Source of the DNA: Megalopta genalis
Taxonomy: Eukaryota; Arthropoda; Insecta; Hymenoptera; Halictidae
Assembly: GCF_051020955.1 (NCBI RefSeq)
Contig: NW_027476802.1
Coordinates: 1-64,000, forward strand
Direction of reading: 5' to 3'
Length of the DNA: 64,000 nt
Numbering within the stretch: position 1 is the first letter of the stretch; each line of letters opens with the position of its first letter. The translations under genes were made by a program, and so were the position numbers. A model generated the notes under the pieces. The model did no database searches. It was not told the origin of the DNA and worked only from the letters and a program-made list of their open reading frames with translations. Positions 1-13,700 of the stretch are shown in pieces.

Positions 1-670
1 TTTGAAGCTAAATTGTTCATTTCGCATGATTTGAAGCTTATTCGTTTCTTGAAAATCGCTTATTTCGCATGAACTTGATTCGAATCGTGTATTTCGCATG
101 AAATTGGCGCTAAATCGTTTGATTCGCTTGGATTTGAAGCTATATCATGTAATTCGCATGAATTTTAAAGCTAAAATGTTCATTTCGCATGTATTTGAAA
201 TAAATCGTTTCTTGAAAATCGCTATTTTGCACGAATTTGAATCGATATCGTGTGTTTCGCATGATATTGTAGTTAAATCGTTTGTATCGCGTGGATTTAA
301 TGCTAATTCGTATATTTCCCATGAATTTGAACCTAAATTGTTCATTTCGCATGTTTTGAAGCTTATTCGTTTCTTGAATATCGCATATTTCGCACGAATT
401 TGAATCGATATCGTGTGTTTCGCATGATATTGTAGTTAAATCGTTTGTGTCGCGTGGATTTAAAGCTAATTCGTGTATTTCCATGAATTTGAATCTAAAT
501 TGTTCATTCCGCATGATTTGAAGCTTATTCATCTCTTGAAAATCGCGTATTTCGCACGAACTTGAGTCGAAATCGTGTGTTTTCGCATGATATTGAAGAT
601 AATCGTTTGTTTCTCGGGAATTTGAGGCTAAATCGTGTAATTTGCATGAATTTGAAGCTAAAATGATCAT

Positions 671-686
671 TTCGCATGAATGCGAA
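671..686. repeat. 16-bp perfect palindrome variant (first of 12 copies)
   Basis: TTCGCATGAATGCGAA is a perfect inverted repeat: 7-bp arms around GA. It arises where the usual GAATTTGAAC reads GAATGCGAAC. It is preceded by ATGATCAT, itself palindromic. Other copies start at 1640, 1987, 5932, 6898, 7246, 8866, 11377, 12348, 12696, 17238 and 18934. All lie in family A before 19 kb. It may be a protein-binding site or merely a hitch-hiking variant. Confidence 0.85.
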
Positions 687-786
687 CTAAATCGTTTGTT
701 GAAAATCGCTATTTTGCACGAATTTGATTCGAAATCTTGTGTTTCGCATGAATTTGATGCTAAAATGTTCATTTCGCATTAATTTG

Positions 787-825
787 TTTGAGGCTAAATC
801 GTTTGTTTGAGGCTAAATCGTGTAA
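787..825 (+). repeat. 19-bp tandem duplication inside a family A monomer
   Basis: TTTGAGGCTAAATCGTTTG at 787-805 is followed directly by a second copy ending GTGTA (806-824). The same structure recurs near 1,747, 2,101, 6,043, 7,014, 7,366, 8,982, 11,489, 12,468, 12,812, 17,351, 19,051 and 21,400, so it was amplified with the HOR. It shifts the local register off the 163-bp lattice. Confidence 0.85.
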
Positions 826-2542
826 TTCGCATGAATTTGAAGCTAAATTGTTCATTTCGCATGATTTGAAGCTTATTCGTTTCTTGAAAATCGCAATGTT
901 TCGCACGAACTTGAGTCGGAATCGTGTATTTCGCTCGAAATTGACGCTAAATCGTTTGTTTAGCGTGGATTTGAGGCAAAATCGTGTAACTCGCATGAAT
1001 TTGAAGCTAAAATGTTCATTTCGCATGAATTTGAACTAAATCGTTTGTTGAAAATCGCTCTTTTTGCACGAATTTGAATCGAAATCGTGTGTTTCGCATG
1101 AATTTGAAGCTATATCATGTAATTCGCATGAATTTTAAAGCTAAAATGTTCATTTCGCATATATTGAAATAAATCGTTTCTTGAAAATCGCTATTTTGCA
1201 CGGATTTGAATCGATATCGTGTGTTTCGCATGATATTGTAGTTAAATCGTTTGTATCGCGTGGATTTAAAGCTAATTCGTGTATTTCCCATGAATTTGAA
1301 CCTAAATTGTTCATTTCGCATGATTTGAAGCTTATTCGTTTCTTGAATATCGCGTATTTCGCACGAATTTGAATCGATATCGTGTGTTTCGCATGATATT
1401 GTAGTTAAATCGTTTGTGTCGCGTGGATTTAAAGCTAATTCGTGTATTTCCATGAATTTGAATCTAAATTGTTCATTCCGCATGATTTGAAGCTTATTCA
1501 TCTCTTGAAAATCGCGTATTTCGCACGAACTTGAGTCGAAATCGTGTGTTTCGCATGATATTGAAGATCAATCGTTTGTTTCGCGGGAATTTGAGGCTAA
1601 ATCGTGTAATTCGCATAAATTTGAAGCTAAAATGATCATTTCGCATGAATGCGAACTAAATCGTTTGTTGAAAATCGCTATTTTGCACGAATTTGATTCG
1701 AAATCTTGTGTTTCGCATGAATTTGAAGCTAAAATGTCATTTCGCATGAATTTGTTTGAGGCTAAATCGTTTGTTTGAGGCTAAATCGTGTAATTCGCAT
1801 GAATTTGAAGCTAAATTGTTCATTTCGCATGATTTGAAGCTTATTCGTTTCTTGAAAATCGCGTGTTTCGCACGAACTTGAGTTGAAATCGTGTATTTCG
1901 CTCGAAATTGACGCTAAATCGTTTGATTAGCGTGGATTTGAGGCAAAATCGTGTAACTCGCATGAATTTGAAGCTAAAATGATCATTTCGCATGAATGCG
2001 AACTAAATCGTTTGTTGAAAATCGCTATTTTGCACGAATTTGATTCGAAATCTTGTGTTTCGCATGAATTTGAAGCTAAAATGTTCATTTCGCATGAATT
2101 TGTTTGAGGCTAAATCGTTTGTTTGAGGCTAAATCGTGTAATTCGCATGAATTTGAATCGAAATCGTGTGTTTCGCATGATTTGAAGCTAAATTGTTCAT
2201 TTCGCATGATTTGAAGCTTATTCGTTCTTGAAAATCGCATATATCGCATGAACTTGATTCGAAATCGTGTATTTCGCATGAAATTGGGGCTAAATCGTTT
2301 GATTCGCTTGGATTTGAAGCTATATCATGTAATTCGCATGAATTTTAAAGCTAAAATGTTCATTTCGCATGATTTGAAGCTTATTCGTTTCTTGAAAATC
2401 GCGTATTTCGCACGAATTTGAATCGATATCGTGTGTTTCGCATGATATTGTAGTTAAATCGTTTGTATCGCGTGGATTTAAAGCTAATTCGTGTATTTCC
2501 CATGAATTTGAATTTAAATTGTTCATTTCGCATGATTGAAGC

Positions 2543-3340
2543 TTATTCATCTCTTGAAAATCGCGTATTTCGCTCGAATTTGAGTCGAAATCGTGTGTTT
2601 CGCATGGTATTGAAGATAAATCGTTTGTTTCGCGTGAATTTGGGGCATAATCGTGTAATTCGCATGAATTTGAAGCTAAATTGTACATTTCGCATGATTT
2701 GAAGCTTATTCGCTTCTTGAAAATCGCGTATTTCGCACGTACTTGAGTCGAAATCGTGTGTTTCGAATGATATTGAAGACAAATCGTTTGTTTCGCGTGA
2801 ATTTGGGACTAAATCGTGTAATTCGCATGAATTTGAAGCTAAATTGTACATTTCGCATGATTTGAAGCTTATTCGCTTCTTGAAAATCGCGTATTTCGCA
2901 CGAACTTGAGTCGAAATCGTGTGTTTCGAATGATATCGAAGACAAATCGTTTGTTTCGCGTGAATTTGGGGCTAAATCGTGTAATTCGCATGAATTTGAA
3001 ACTAAATTGTACATTTCGCATCATTTGAAGCTTATTCGCTTCTTGAAAATCGCGTATTTCGCACGAACTTGAGTCGAAATCGTGTGTTTCGAATGATATT
3101 GAAGACAAATCGTTTGTTTCGCGTGAATTTGGGGCTAAATCGTGTAATTCGCATGAATTTGAAGTTAAATTGTTCATTTCGCATGATTTGAAGCTTATTC
3201 GTTTCTTGAAAATCGCGTATTTCGCACGAACTTGAGTCGAAATCGTGTATTTCGCACGAAATTGACGCTAAATCGTTTGTTTAGCGTGGATTTGATGCTA
3301 AATCGTGTAATTCGCATGAATTTGAAGCTAAAATGCTCAT
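2543..3340 (+). repeat. Homogeneous run of 163-bp units (copy 1)
   Basis: Successive units start 163 bp apart and differ at only a few bases, for example GTACTTGAGTCG in place of GAACTTGAGTCG near 2740. Equivalent runs lie at about 7,806-8,640, 13,255-13,930, 14,929-15,440 and 16,603-17,110. These are the clearest examples of the basic unit. Confidence 0.9.
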
Positions 3341-4559
3341 TTCGCATGAATTTGACCTAAATCGTTTGTTGAAAATCGCTATTTTGCATGAATTTGAATC
3401 GAAATCGTGTGTTTCGCATGAATTTGAAGCTAAATTGTTCATTTCGCATGATTTGGAGCTTATTCGTTTCTTGAAAATCGCGTATTTCGCATGAACTTGA
3501 TTCGAAATCGTGTGTTTCGCATGATATTGTAGTTAAATCGTTTGTATCGCGTGGATTTAAAGCTAATTCGGGTATTTCCCATGAATTTGAATCTAAATTG
3601 TTCATTCCGCATGATTTGAAGCTTATTCATCTCTTGAAAATCGCGTATTTCGCACGAACTTGAGTCGAAATCGTGTATTTCGCATGAAATTGGGGCTAAA
3701 TCGTTTGATTCGCTTGGATTTGAGGCAAAATCGTGTAACTCGCATGAATTTGAAGCTAAAATGTTCATTTCGCATGAATTTGAACTAAATCGTTTGTTGA
3801 AAATCGCTCTTTTTTGCACGAATTTGAATCAAAATCGTGTGTTTCGCATGAATTTGAAGCTAAATTGTTCATTTCGCATGATTTGAAGCTTATTCGTTTC
3901 TTGAAAATCGCATATATCGCATGAACTTGATTCGAAATCGTGTATTTCGCATGAAATTGGGGCTAAATCGTTTGATTCGCTTGGATTTGAAGCTATATCA
4001 TGTAATTCGCATGAATTTTAAAGCTAAAATGTTCATTTCGCATGATTTGAAGCTTATTCGTTTCTTGAAAATCGCGTATTTCGCACGAATTTGAATCGAT
4101 ATCGTGTGTTTCGCATGATATTGTAGTTAAATCGTTTGTATCGCGTGGATTTAAAGCTAATTCGTGTATTTCCCATGAATTTGAATCTAAATTGTTCATT
4201 TCGCATGATTTGAAGCTTATTCATCTCTTGAAAATCGCGTATTTCGCACGAATTTGAGTCGAAATCGTATGTTTCGAATGATATTGAAGACAAATCGTTT
4301 GTTTCGCGTGAATTTGGGACTAAATCGTGTAATTCGCATGAATTTGAAGCTAAATTGTACATTTCGCATGATTTGAAGCTTATTCATCTCTTGAAAATCG
4401 CGTATTTCGCACGAACTTGAGTCGAAATCGTGTGTTTCGCATGATATTGAAGATAAATCGTTTGTTTCGCGTGGATTTACAGCTAATTCGTGTTTTTCTC
4501 ACGAATTTGAAGCTAAATTGTTCATTTCGCATGATTTGAAGCTTATTCGTTTATTGAAA

Positions 4560-5020
4560 ATCGCTTATTTCGCACGAACTTGAGTCGAAATCGTGTGTTT
4601 CGAATGATATTGAAGACAAATCGTTTGTTTCGCGTGAATTTGGGGCTAAATCGTGTAATTCGCATGAATTTGAAGCTTAAATTGTACATTTCGCATGATT
4701 TGAAGCTTATTCGCTACTTGAAAATCGCGTATTTCGCACGAACTTGAGTCGAATCGTGTGTTTCGAATGATATTGAAGACAAATCGTTTGTTTCGCGTGA
4801 ATTTGGGGCTAAATCGTGTAATTCGCATGAATTTGAAGCTAAATTGTACATTTCGCATGATTTGAAGCTTATTCGCTTCTTGAAAATCGCGTATTTCGCA
4901 CGAACTTGAGTCGAAATCGTGTGTTTCGAATGATATTGAAGACAAATCGTTTGTTTCGCGTGAATTTGGGGCTAAATCGTGTAATTCGCATGAATTTGAA
5001 GCTAAATTGTTCATTTCGCA
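4560..5020 (+). repeat. Second run of 163-bp units (copy 1)
   Basis: Two to three adjacent units with the TTCGAATGATATTGAAGACAA variant split across the third and fourth sub-blocks. The counterpart in copy 2 is at about 9,990-10,460. Copy 1 has a missing A near 4750 (GTCGAATCG) and an extra T near 4677 that copy 2 does not share. Confidence 0.8.
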
Positions 5021-5259
5021 TGATTTGAAGCTTATTCGTTTCTTGAAAATCGCGTATTTCGCACGAACTTGAGTCGAAATCGTGTATTTCGCACGAAATT
5101 GACGCTAAATCGTCTGTTTAGCGTGGATTTGAGGCTAAATCGTGTAATTCGCATGAATTTGAAGCTAAAATGCTCATTTCGCATGAATTTGACCTAAATC
5201 GTTTGTTGAAAATCGCTATTTTGCATGAATTTGAATCGAAATCGTGTGTTTCGCATGAA

Positions 5260-8200
5260 TTTGAAGCTAAATTGTTTCATTTCGCATGATTTGAAGCTTA
5301 TTCGTTTCTTGAAAATCGCTTATTTCGCATGAACTTGATCGAAATCGTGTATTTCGCATGAAATTGGCGCTAAATCGTTTGATTCGCTTGGATTTGAAGC
5401 TATATCATGTAATTCGCATGAATTTTAAAGCTAAAATGTTCATTTCGCATGTATTTGAAATAAATCGTTTTCTTGAAAATCGCTATTTTGCACGAATTTG
5501 AATCGATATCGTGTGTTTCGCATGATATTGTAGTTAAATCGTTTGTATCGCGTGGATTTAATGCTAATTCGTATATTTCCCATGAATTTGAACCTAAATT
5601 GTTCATTTCGCATGATTTGAAGCTTATTCGTTTCTTGAATATCGCATATTTCGCACGAATTTGAATCGATATCGTGTGTTTCGCATGATATTGTAGTTAA
5701 ATCGTTTGTGTCGCGTGGATTTAAAGCTAATTCGTGTATTTCCATGAATTTGAATCTAAATTGTTCATTCCGCATGATTTGAAGCTTATTCATCTCTTGA
5801 AAATCGCGTATTTCGCACGAACTTGAGTCGAAATCGTGTGTTTCGCATGATATTGAAGATAAATCGTTTGTTTCTCGGGAATTTGAGGCTAAATCGTGTA
5901 ATTTGCATGAATTTGAAGCTAAAATGATCATTTCGCATGAATGCGAACTAAATCGTTTGTTGAAAATCGCTATTTTGCACGAATTTGATTCGAAATCTTG
6001 TGTTTCGCATGAATTTGATGCTAAAATGTTCATTTCGCATTAATTTGTTTGAGGCTAAATCGTTTGTTTGAGGCTAAATCGTGTAATTCGCATGAATTTG
6101 AAGCTAATTGTTCATTTCGCATGATTTGAAGCTTATTCGTTTCTTGAAAATCGCATGTTTCGCACGAACTTGAGTCGGAATCGTGTATTTCGCTCGAAAT
6201 TGACGCTAAATCGTTTGTTTAGCGTGGATTTGAGGCAAAATCGTGTAACTCGCATGAATTTGAAGCTAAAATGTTCATTTCGCATGAATTTGAACTAAAT
6301 CGTTTGTTGAAAATCGCTCTTTTTTGCACGAATTTGAATCGAAATCGTGTGTTTCGCATGAATTTGAAGCTATATCATGTAATTCGCATGAATTTTAAAG
6401 CTAAATGTTCATTTCGCATATATTTGAAATAAATCGTTTCTTGAAATCGCTATTTTGCACGGATTTGAATCGATATCGTGTGTTTCGCATGATATTGTAG
6501 TTAAATCGTTTGTATCGCGTGGATTTAAAGCTAATTCGTGTATTTCCCATGAATTTGAACTAAATTGTTCATTTCGCATGATTTGAAGCTTATTCGTTTC
6601 TTGAATATCGCGTATTTCGCACGAATTTGAATCGATATCGTGTGTTTCGCATGATATTGTAGTTAAATCGTTTGTGTCGCGTGGATTTAAAGCTAATTCG
6701 TGTATTTCCCATGAATTTGAATCTAATTGTTCATTCCGCATGATATGAAGCTTATTCATCTCTTGAAAATCGCGTATTTCGCACGAACTTGAGTCGAAAT
6801 CGTGTGTTTCGCATGATATTGAAGATCAATCGTTTGTTTCGCGGGAATTTGAGGCTAAATCGTGTAATTCGCATGAATTTGAAGCTAAAATGATCATTTC
6901 GCATGAATGCGAACTAAATCGTTTGTTGAAAATCGCTATTTTGCACGAATTTGATTCGAAATCTTGTGTTTCGCATGAATTTGAAGCTAAAATGTTCATT
7001 TCGCATGAATTTGTTTGAGGCTAAATCGTTTGTTTGAGGCTAAATCGTGTAATTCGCATGAATTTGAAGCTAAATTGTTCATTTCGCATGATTTGAAGCT
7101 TATTCGTTTCTTGAAAATCGCGTGTTTCGCACGAACTTGAGTTGAAATCGTGTATTTCGCTCGAAATTGACGCTAAATCGTTTGTTTAGCGTGGATTTGA
7201 GGCAAAATCGTGTAACTCGCATGAATTTGAAGCTAAAATGATCATTTCGCATGAATGCGAACTAAATCGTTTGTTGAAAATCGCTATTTGCACGAATTTG
7301 ATTCGAAATCTTGTGTTTCGCATGAATTTGAAGCTAAAATGTTCATTTCGCATGAATTTGTTGAGGCTAAATCGTTTGTTTGAGGCTAAATCGTGTAATT
7401 CGCATGAATTTGAATCGAAATCGTGTGTTTCGCATGAATTTGTAGCTAAATTGTTCATTTCGCATGATTTGAAGCTTATTCGTTTCTTGAAAATCGCATA
7501 TATCGCATGAACTTGATTCGAAATCGTGTATTTCGCATGAAATTGGGGCTAAATCGTTTGATTCGCTTGGATTTGAAGCTATATCATGTAATTCGCATGA
7601 ATTTTAAAGCTAAATGTTCATTTCGCATGATTTGAAGCTTATTCGTTTCTTGAAAATCGCGTATTTCGCACGAATTTGAATCGATATCGTGTGTTTCGCA
7701 TGATATTGTAGTTAAATCGTTTGTATCGCGTGGATTTAAAGCTAATTCGTGTATTTCCCATGAATTTGAATTTAAATTGTTCATTTCGCATGATTTGAAG
7801 CTTATTCATCTCTTGAAAATCGCGTATTTCGCTCGAATTTGAGTCGAAATCGTGTGTTTCGCATGGTATTGAAGATAAATCGTTTGTTTCGCGTGAATTT
7901 GGGGGCATAATCGTGTAATTCGCATGAATTTGAAGCTAAATTGTACATTTCGCATGATTTGAAGCTTATTCGCTTCTTGAAAATCGCGTATTTCGAACGA
8001 ACTTGAGTCGAAATCGTGTGTTTCGAATGATATTGAAGACAAATCGTTTGTTTCGCGTGAATTTGGGGCTAAATCGTGTAATTCGCATGAATTTGAAGCT
8101 AAATTGTACATTTCGCATGATTTGAAGCTTATTCGCTTCTTGAAAATCGCGTATTTCGCACGTACTTGAGTCGAAATCGTGTGTTTCGAATGATATTGAA

Positions 8201-10704
8201 GACAAATCGTTTGTTTCGCGTGAATTTGGGACTAAATCGTGTAATTCGCATGAATTTGAAGCTAAATTGTACATTTCGCATGATTTGAAGCTTATTCGCT
8301 TCTTGAAAATCGCGTATTTCGCACGAACTTGAGTCGAAATCGTGTGTTTCGAATGATATCGAAGACAAATCGTTTGTTTCGCGTGAATTTGGGGCTAAAT
8401 CGTGTAATTCGCATGAATTTGAAACTAAATTGTACATTTCGCATCATTTGAAGCTTATTCGCTTCTTGAAAATCGCGTATTTCGCACGAACTTGAGTCGA
8501 AATCGTGTGTTTCGAATGATATTGAAGACAAATCGTTTGTTTCGCGTGAATTTGGGGCTAAATCGTGTAATTCGCATGAATTTGAAGTTAAATTGTTCAT
8601 TTCGCATGATTTGAAGCTTATTCGTTTCTTGAAAATCGCGTATTTCGCACGAACTTGAGTCGAAATCGTGTATTTCGCACGAAATTGACGCTAAATCGTT
8701 TGTTTAGCGTGGATTTGATGCTAAATCGTGTAATTCGCATGAATTTGAAGCTAAAATGCTCATTTCGCATGAATTTGACCTAAATCGTTTGTTGAAAATC
8801 GCTATTTTGCATGAATTTGAATCGAAATCGTGTGTTTCGCATGAATTTGAAGCTAAAATGATCATTTCGCATGAATGCGAACTAAATCGTTTGTTGAAAA
8901 TCGCTATTTTGCACGAATTTGATTCGAAATCTTGTGTTGCGCATGAATTTGAAGCTAAAATGTTCATTTCGCATGAATTTGTTTGAGGCTAAATCGTTTG
9001 TTTGAGGCGAAATCGTGTAATTCGCATGAATTTGAAGCTAAATTGTTCATTTCGCATGATTTGAAGCTTATTCGTTTCTTGAAAATCGCGTGTTTCGCAC
9101 GAACTTGAGTCGAAATCGTGTATTTCGCTCGAAATTGACGCTAAATCGTTTGTTTAGCGTGAATTTGAGGCAAAATCGGTGTAACTCGCATGAATTTGAA
9201 GCTAAAATGTTCATTTCGCATGAATTTGAACTAAATCGTTGTTGAAAATCGCTCTTTTTTGCACGAATTTGAATCAAAATCGTGTGTTTCGCATGAATTT
9301 GAAGCTAAATTGTTCATTTCGCATGATTTGAAGCTTATTCGTTTCTTGAAAATCGCATATATCGCATGAACTTGATTCGAAATCGTGTATTTCGCATGAA
9401 ATTGGGGCTAAATCGTTTGATTCGCTTGGATTTGAAGCTATATCATGTAATTCGCATGAATTTTAAAGCTAAAATGTTCATTTCGCATGATTTGAAGCTT
9501 ATTCGTTTCTTGAAAATCGCGTATTTCGCACGAATTTGAATCGATATCGTGTGTTTCGCATGATATTGTAGTTAAATCGTTTGTATCGCGTGGATTTAAA
9601 GCTAATTCGTGTATTTCCCATGAATTTGAATCTAAATTGTTCATTTCGCATGATTTGAAGCTTATTCATCTCTTGAAAATCGCGTATTTCGCACGAATTT
9701 GAGTCGAAATCGTATGTTTCGAATGATATTGAAGACAAATCGTTTGTTTCGCGTGAATTTGGGACTAAATCGTGTAATTCGCATGAATTTGAAGCTAAAT
9801 TGTACATTTCGCATGATTTGAAGCTTATTCATCTCTTTAAAATCGCGTATTTCGCACGAACTTGAGTCGAAATCGTGTGTTTCGCATGATATTGAAGATA
9901 AATCGTTTGTTTCGCGTGGATTTACAGCTAATTCGTGTTTTTCTCACGAATTTGAAGCTAAATTGTTCATTTCGCATGATTTGAAGCTTATTCGTTTATT
10001 GAAAATCGCTTATTTCGCACGAACTTGAGTCGAAATCGTGTGTTTCGAATGATATTGAAGACAAATCGTTTGTTTCGCGTGAATTTGGGGCTAAATCGTG
10101 TAATTCGCATGAATTTGAAGCTAAATTGTACATTTCGCATGATTTGAAGCTTATTCGCTACTTGAAAATCGCGTATTTCGCACGAACTTGAGTCGAAATC
10201 GTGTGTTTCGAATGATATTGAAGACAAATCGTTTGTTTCGCGTGAATTTGGGGCTAAATCGTGTAATTCGCATGAATTTGAAGCTAAATTGTACATTTCG
10301 CATGATTTGAAGCTTATTCGCTTCTTGAAAATCGCGTATTTCGCACGAACTTGAGTCGAAATCGTGTGTTTCGAATGATATTGAAGACAAATCGTTTGTT
10401 TCGCGTGAATTTGGGGCTAAATCGTGTAATTCGCATGAATTTGAAGCTAAATTGTTCATTTCGCATGATTTGAAGCTTATTCGTTTCTTGAAAATCGCGT
10501 ATTTCGCACGAACTTGAGTCGAAATCGTGTATTTCGCACGAAATTGACGCTAAATCGTCTGTTTAGCGTGGATTTGAGGCTAAATCGTGTAATTCGCATG
10601 AATTTGAAGCTAAAATGCTCATTTCGCATGAATTTGACCTAAATCGTTTGTTGAAAATCGCTATTTTGCATGAATTTGAATCGAAATCGTGTGTTTCGCA
10701 TGAA
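5260..10704 (+). repeat. Family A higher-order repeat, copy 2
   Basis: Segment of 5,445 bp matching copy 1 at an offset of about 5,260 bp on the left and about 5,423-5,445 bp on the right. The change in offset comes from an extra 163-bp unit near 7,950-8,112. The block near 8,850-9,170 is replaced, relative to copy 1, by a different assortment of sub-blocks that includes the TTCGCATGAATGCGAA palindrome and the 19-bp duplication. One-base indels in short runs are frequent up to about 9,240 and rare after it. Confidence 0.85.
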
Positions 10705-13700
10705 TTTGAAGCTAAATTGTTCATTTCGCATGATTTGAAGCTTATTCGTTTCTTGAAAATCGCTTATTTCGCATGAACTTGATTCGAAATCGTGTATTTC
10801 GCATGAAATTGGCGCTAAATCGTTTGATTCGCTTGGATTTGAAGCTATATCATGTAATTCGCATGAATTTTAAAGCTAAAATGTTCATTTCGCATGTATT
10901 TGAAATAAATCGTTTCTTGAAAATCGCTATTTTGCACGAATTTGAATCGATATCGTGTGTTTCGCATGATATTGTAGTTAAATCGTTTGTATCGCGTGGA
11001 TTTAATGCTAATTCGTATATTTCCCATGAATTTGAACCTAAATTGTTCATTTCGCATGTTTTGAAGCTTATTCGTTTCTTGAATATCGCATATTTCGCAC
11101 GAATTTGAATCGATATCGTGTGTTTCGCATGATATTGTAGTTAAATCGTTTGTGTCGCGTGGATTTAAAGCTAATTCGTGTATTTCCCATGAATTTGAAT
11201 CTAAATTGTTCATTCCGCATGATTTGAAGCTTATTCATCTCTTGAAAATCGCGTATTTCGCACGAACTTGAGTCGAAATCGTGTGTTTCGCATGATATTG
11301 AAGATAAATCGTTTGTTTCTCGGGAATTTGAGGCTAAATCGTGTAATTTGCATGAATTTGAAGCTAAAATGATCATTTCGCATGAATGCGAACTAAATCG
11401 TTTGTTGAAAATCGCTATTTTGCACGAATTTGATTCGAAATCTTGTGTTTCGCATGAATTTGATGCTAAAATGTTCATTTCGCATTAATTTGTTTGAGGC
11501 TAAATCGTTTGTTTGAGGCTAAATCGTGTAATTCGCATGAATTTGAAGCTAAATTGTTCATTTCGCATGATTTGAAGCTTATTCGTTTCTTGAAAATCGC
11601 ATGTTTCGCACGAACTTGAGTCGGAATCGTGTATTTCGCTCGAAATTGACGCTAAATCGTTTGTTTAGCGTGGATTTGAGGCAAAATCGTGTAACTCGCA
11701 TGAATTTGAAGCTAAAATGTTCATTTCGCATGAATTTGAACTAAATCGTTTGTTGAAAATCGCTCTTTTTTGCACGAATTTGAATCGAAATCGTGTGTTT
11801 CGCATGAATTTGAAGCTATATCATGTAATTCGCATGAATTTTAAAGCTAAAATGTTCATTTCGCATATATTTGAAATAAATCGTTTCTTGAAAATCGCTA
11901 TTTTGCACGGATTTGAATCGATATCGTGTGTTTCGCATGATATTGTAGTTAAATCGTTTGTATCGCGTGGATTTAAAGCTAATTCGTGTATTTCCCATGA
12001 ATTTGAACCTAAATTGTTCATTTCGCATGATTTGAAGCTTATTCGTTTCTTGAATATCGCGTATTTCGCACGAATTTGAATCGATATCGTGTGTTTCGCA
12101 TGATATTGTAGTTAAATCGTTTGTGTCGCGTGGATTTAAAGCTAATTCGTGTATTTCCCATGAATTTGAATCTAAATTGTTCATTCCGCATGATTTGAAG
12201 CTTATTCATCTCTTGAAAATCGCGTATTTCGCACGAACTTGAGTCGAAATCGTGTGTTTCGCATGATATTGAAGATCAATCGTTTGTTTCGCGGGAATTT
12301 GAGGCTAAATCGTGTAATTCGCATAAATTTGAAGCTAAAATGATCATTTCGCATGAATGCGAACTAAATCGTTTGTTGAAAATCGCTATTTTGCACGAAT
12401 TTGATTCGAAATCTTGTGTTTCGCATGAATTTGAAGCTAAAATGTTCATTTCGCATGAATTTGTTTGAGGCTAAATCGTTTGTTTGAGGCTAAATCGTGT
12501 AATTCGCATGAATTTGAAGCTAAATTGTTCATTTCGCATGATTTGAAGCTTATTCGTTTCTTGAAAATCGCGTGTTTCGCACGAACTTGAGTTGAAATCG
12601 TGTATTTCGCTCGAAATTGACGCTAAATCGTTTGTTTAGCGTGGATTTGAGGCAAAATCGTGTAACTCGCATGAATTTGAAGCTAAAATGATCATTTCGC
12701 ATGAATGCGAACTAAATCGTTTGTTGAAAATCGCTATTTTGCACGAATTTGATTCGAAATCTTGTGTTTCGCATGAATTTGAAGCTAAAATGTTCATTTC
12801 GCATGAATTTGTTTGAGGCTAAATCGTTTGTTTGAGGCTAAATCGTGTAATTCGCATGAATTTGAATCGAAATCGTGTGTTTCGCATGAATTTGAAGCTA
12901 AATTGTTCATTTCGCATGATTTGAAGCTTATTCGTTTCTTGAAAATCGCATATATCGCATGAACTTGATTCGAAATCGTGTATTTCGCATGAAATTGGGG
13001 CTAAATCGTTTGATTCGCTTGGATTTGAAGCTATATCATGTAATTCGCATGAATTTTAAAGCTAAAATGTTCATTTCGCATGATTTGAAGCTTATTCGTT
13101 TCTTGAAAATCGCGTATTTCGCACGAATTTGAATCGATATCGTGTGTTTCGCATGATATTGTAGTTAAATCGTTTGTATCGCGTGGATTTAAAGCTAATT
13201 CGTGTATTTCCCATGAATTTGAATTTAAATTGTTCATTTCGCATGATTTGAAGCTTATTCATCTCTTGAAAATCGCGTATTTCGCTCGAATTTGAGTCGA
13301 AATCGTGTGTTTCGCATGGTATTGAAGATAAATCGTTTGTTTCGCGTGAATTTGGGGCATAATCGTGTAATTCGCATGAATTTGAAGCTAAATTGTACAT
13401 TTCGCATGATTTGAAGCTTATTCGCTTCTTGAAAATCGCGTATTTCGCACGTACTTGAGTCGAAATCGTGTGTTTCGAATGATATTGAAGACAAATCGTT
13501 TGTTTCGCGTGAATTTGGGACTAAATCGTGTAATTCGCATGAATTTGAAGCTAAATTGTACATTTCGCATGATTTGAAGCTTATTCGCTTCTTGAAAATC
13601 GCGTATTTCGCACGAACTTGAGTCGAAATCGTGTGTTTCGAATGATATCGAAGACAAATCGTTTGTTTCGCGTGAATTTGGGGCTAAATCGTGTAATTCG

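Larger units (their letters stand above)
1..5259 (+). repeat. Family A higher-order repeat, copy 1
   Basis: Segment of 5,259 bp that aligns end to end with 5260-10704 and with much of 10705-18424. The register is set by a landmark containing TTGGCGCTAAATCG and ATATCATGTAATTCGC near 100-160. It has one fewer 163-bp unit than copy 2 (three against four units in the homogeneous run near 2543-3177). A segment near 3430-3740 differs from copy 2 but matches copy 3. Many one-base length differences occur relative to copy 3. Confidence 0.85.

Noticed and set aside
140..772. Minus-strand open frame of 210 codons, with similar frames at 5440-6033 and 11068-11478
   Set aside because: Peptides are repeat-periodic and the frame is broken at different points in the three HOR copies by one-base indels. 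The 163-bp unit is not a multiple of three, so the frame changes every unit.
1..5259. Family A HOR as a purely artefactual assembly duplication
   Set aside because: Copies differ by whole-unit gains, block swaps and consistent substitutions, so they are real separate copies. Only the one-base run-length differences look artefactual.
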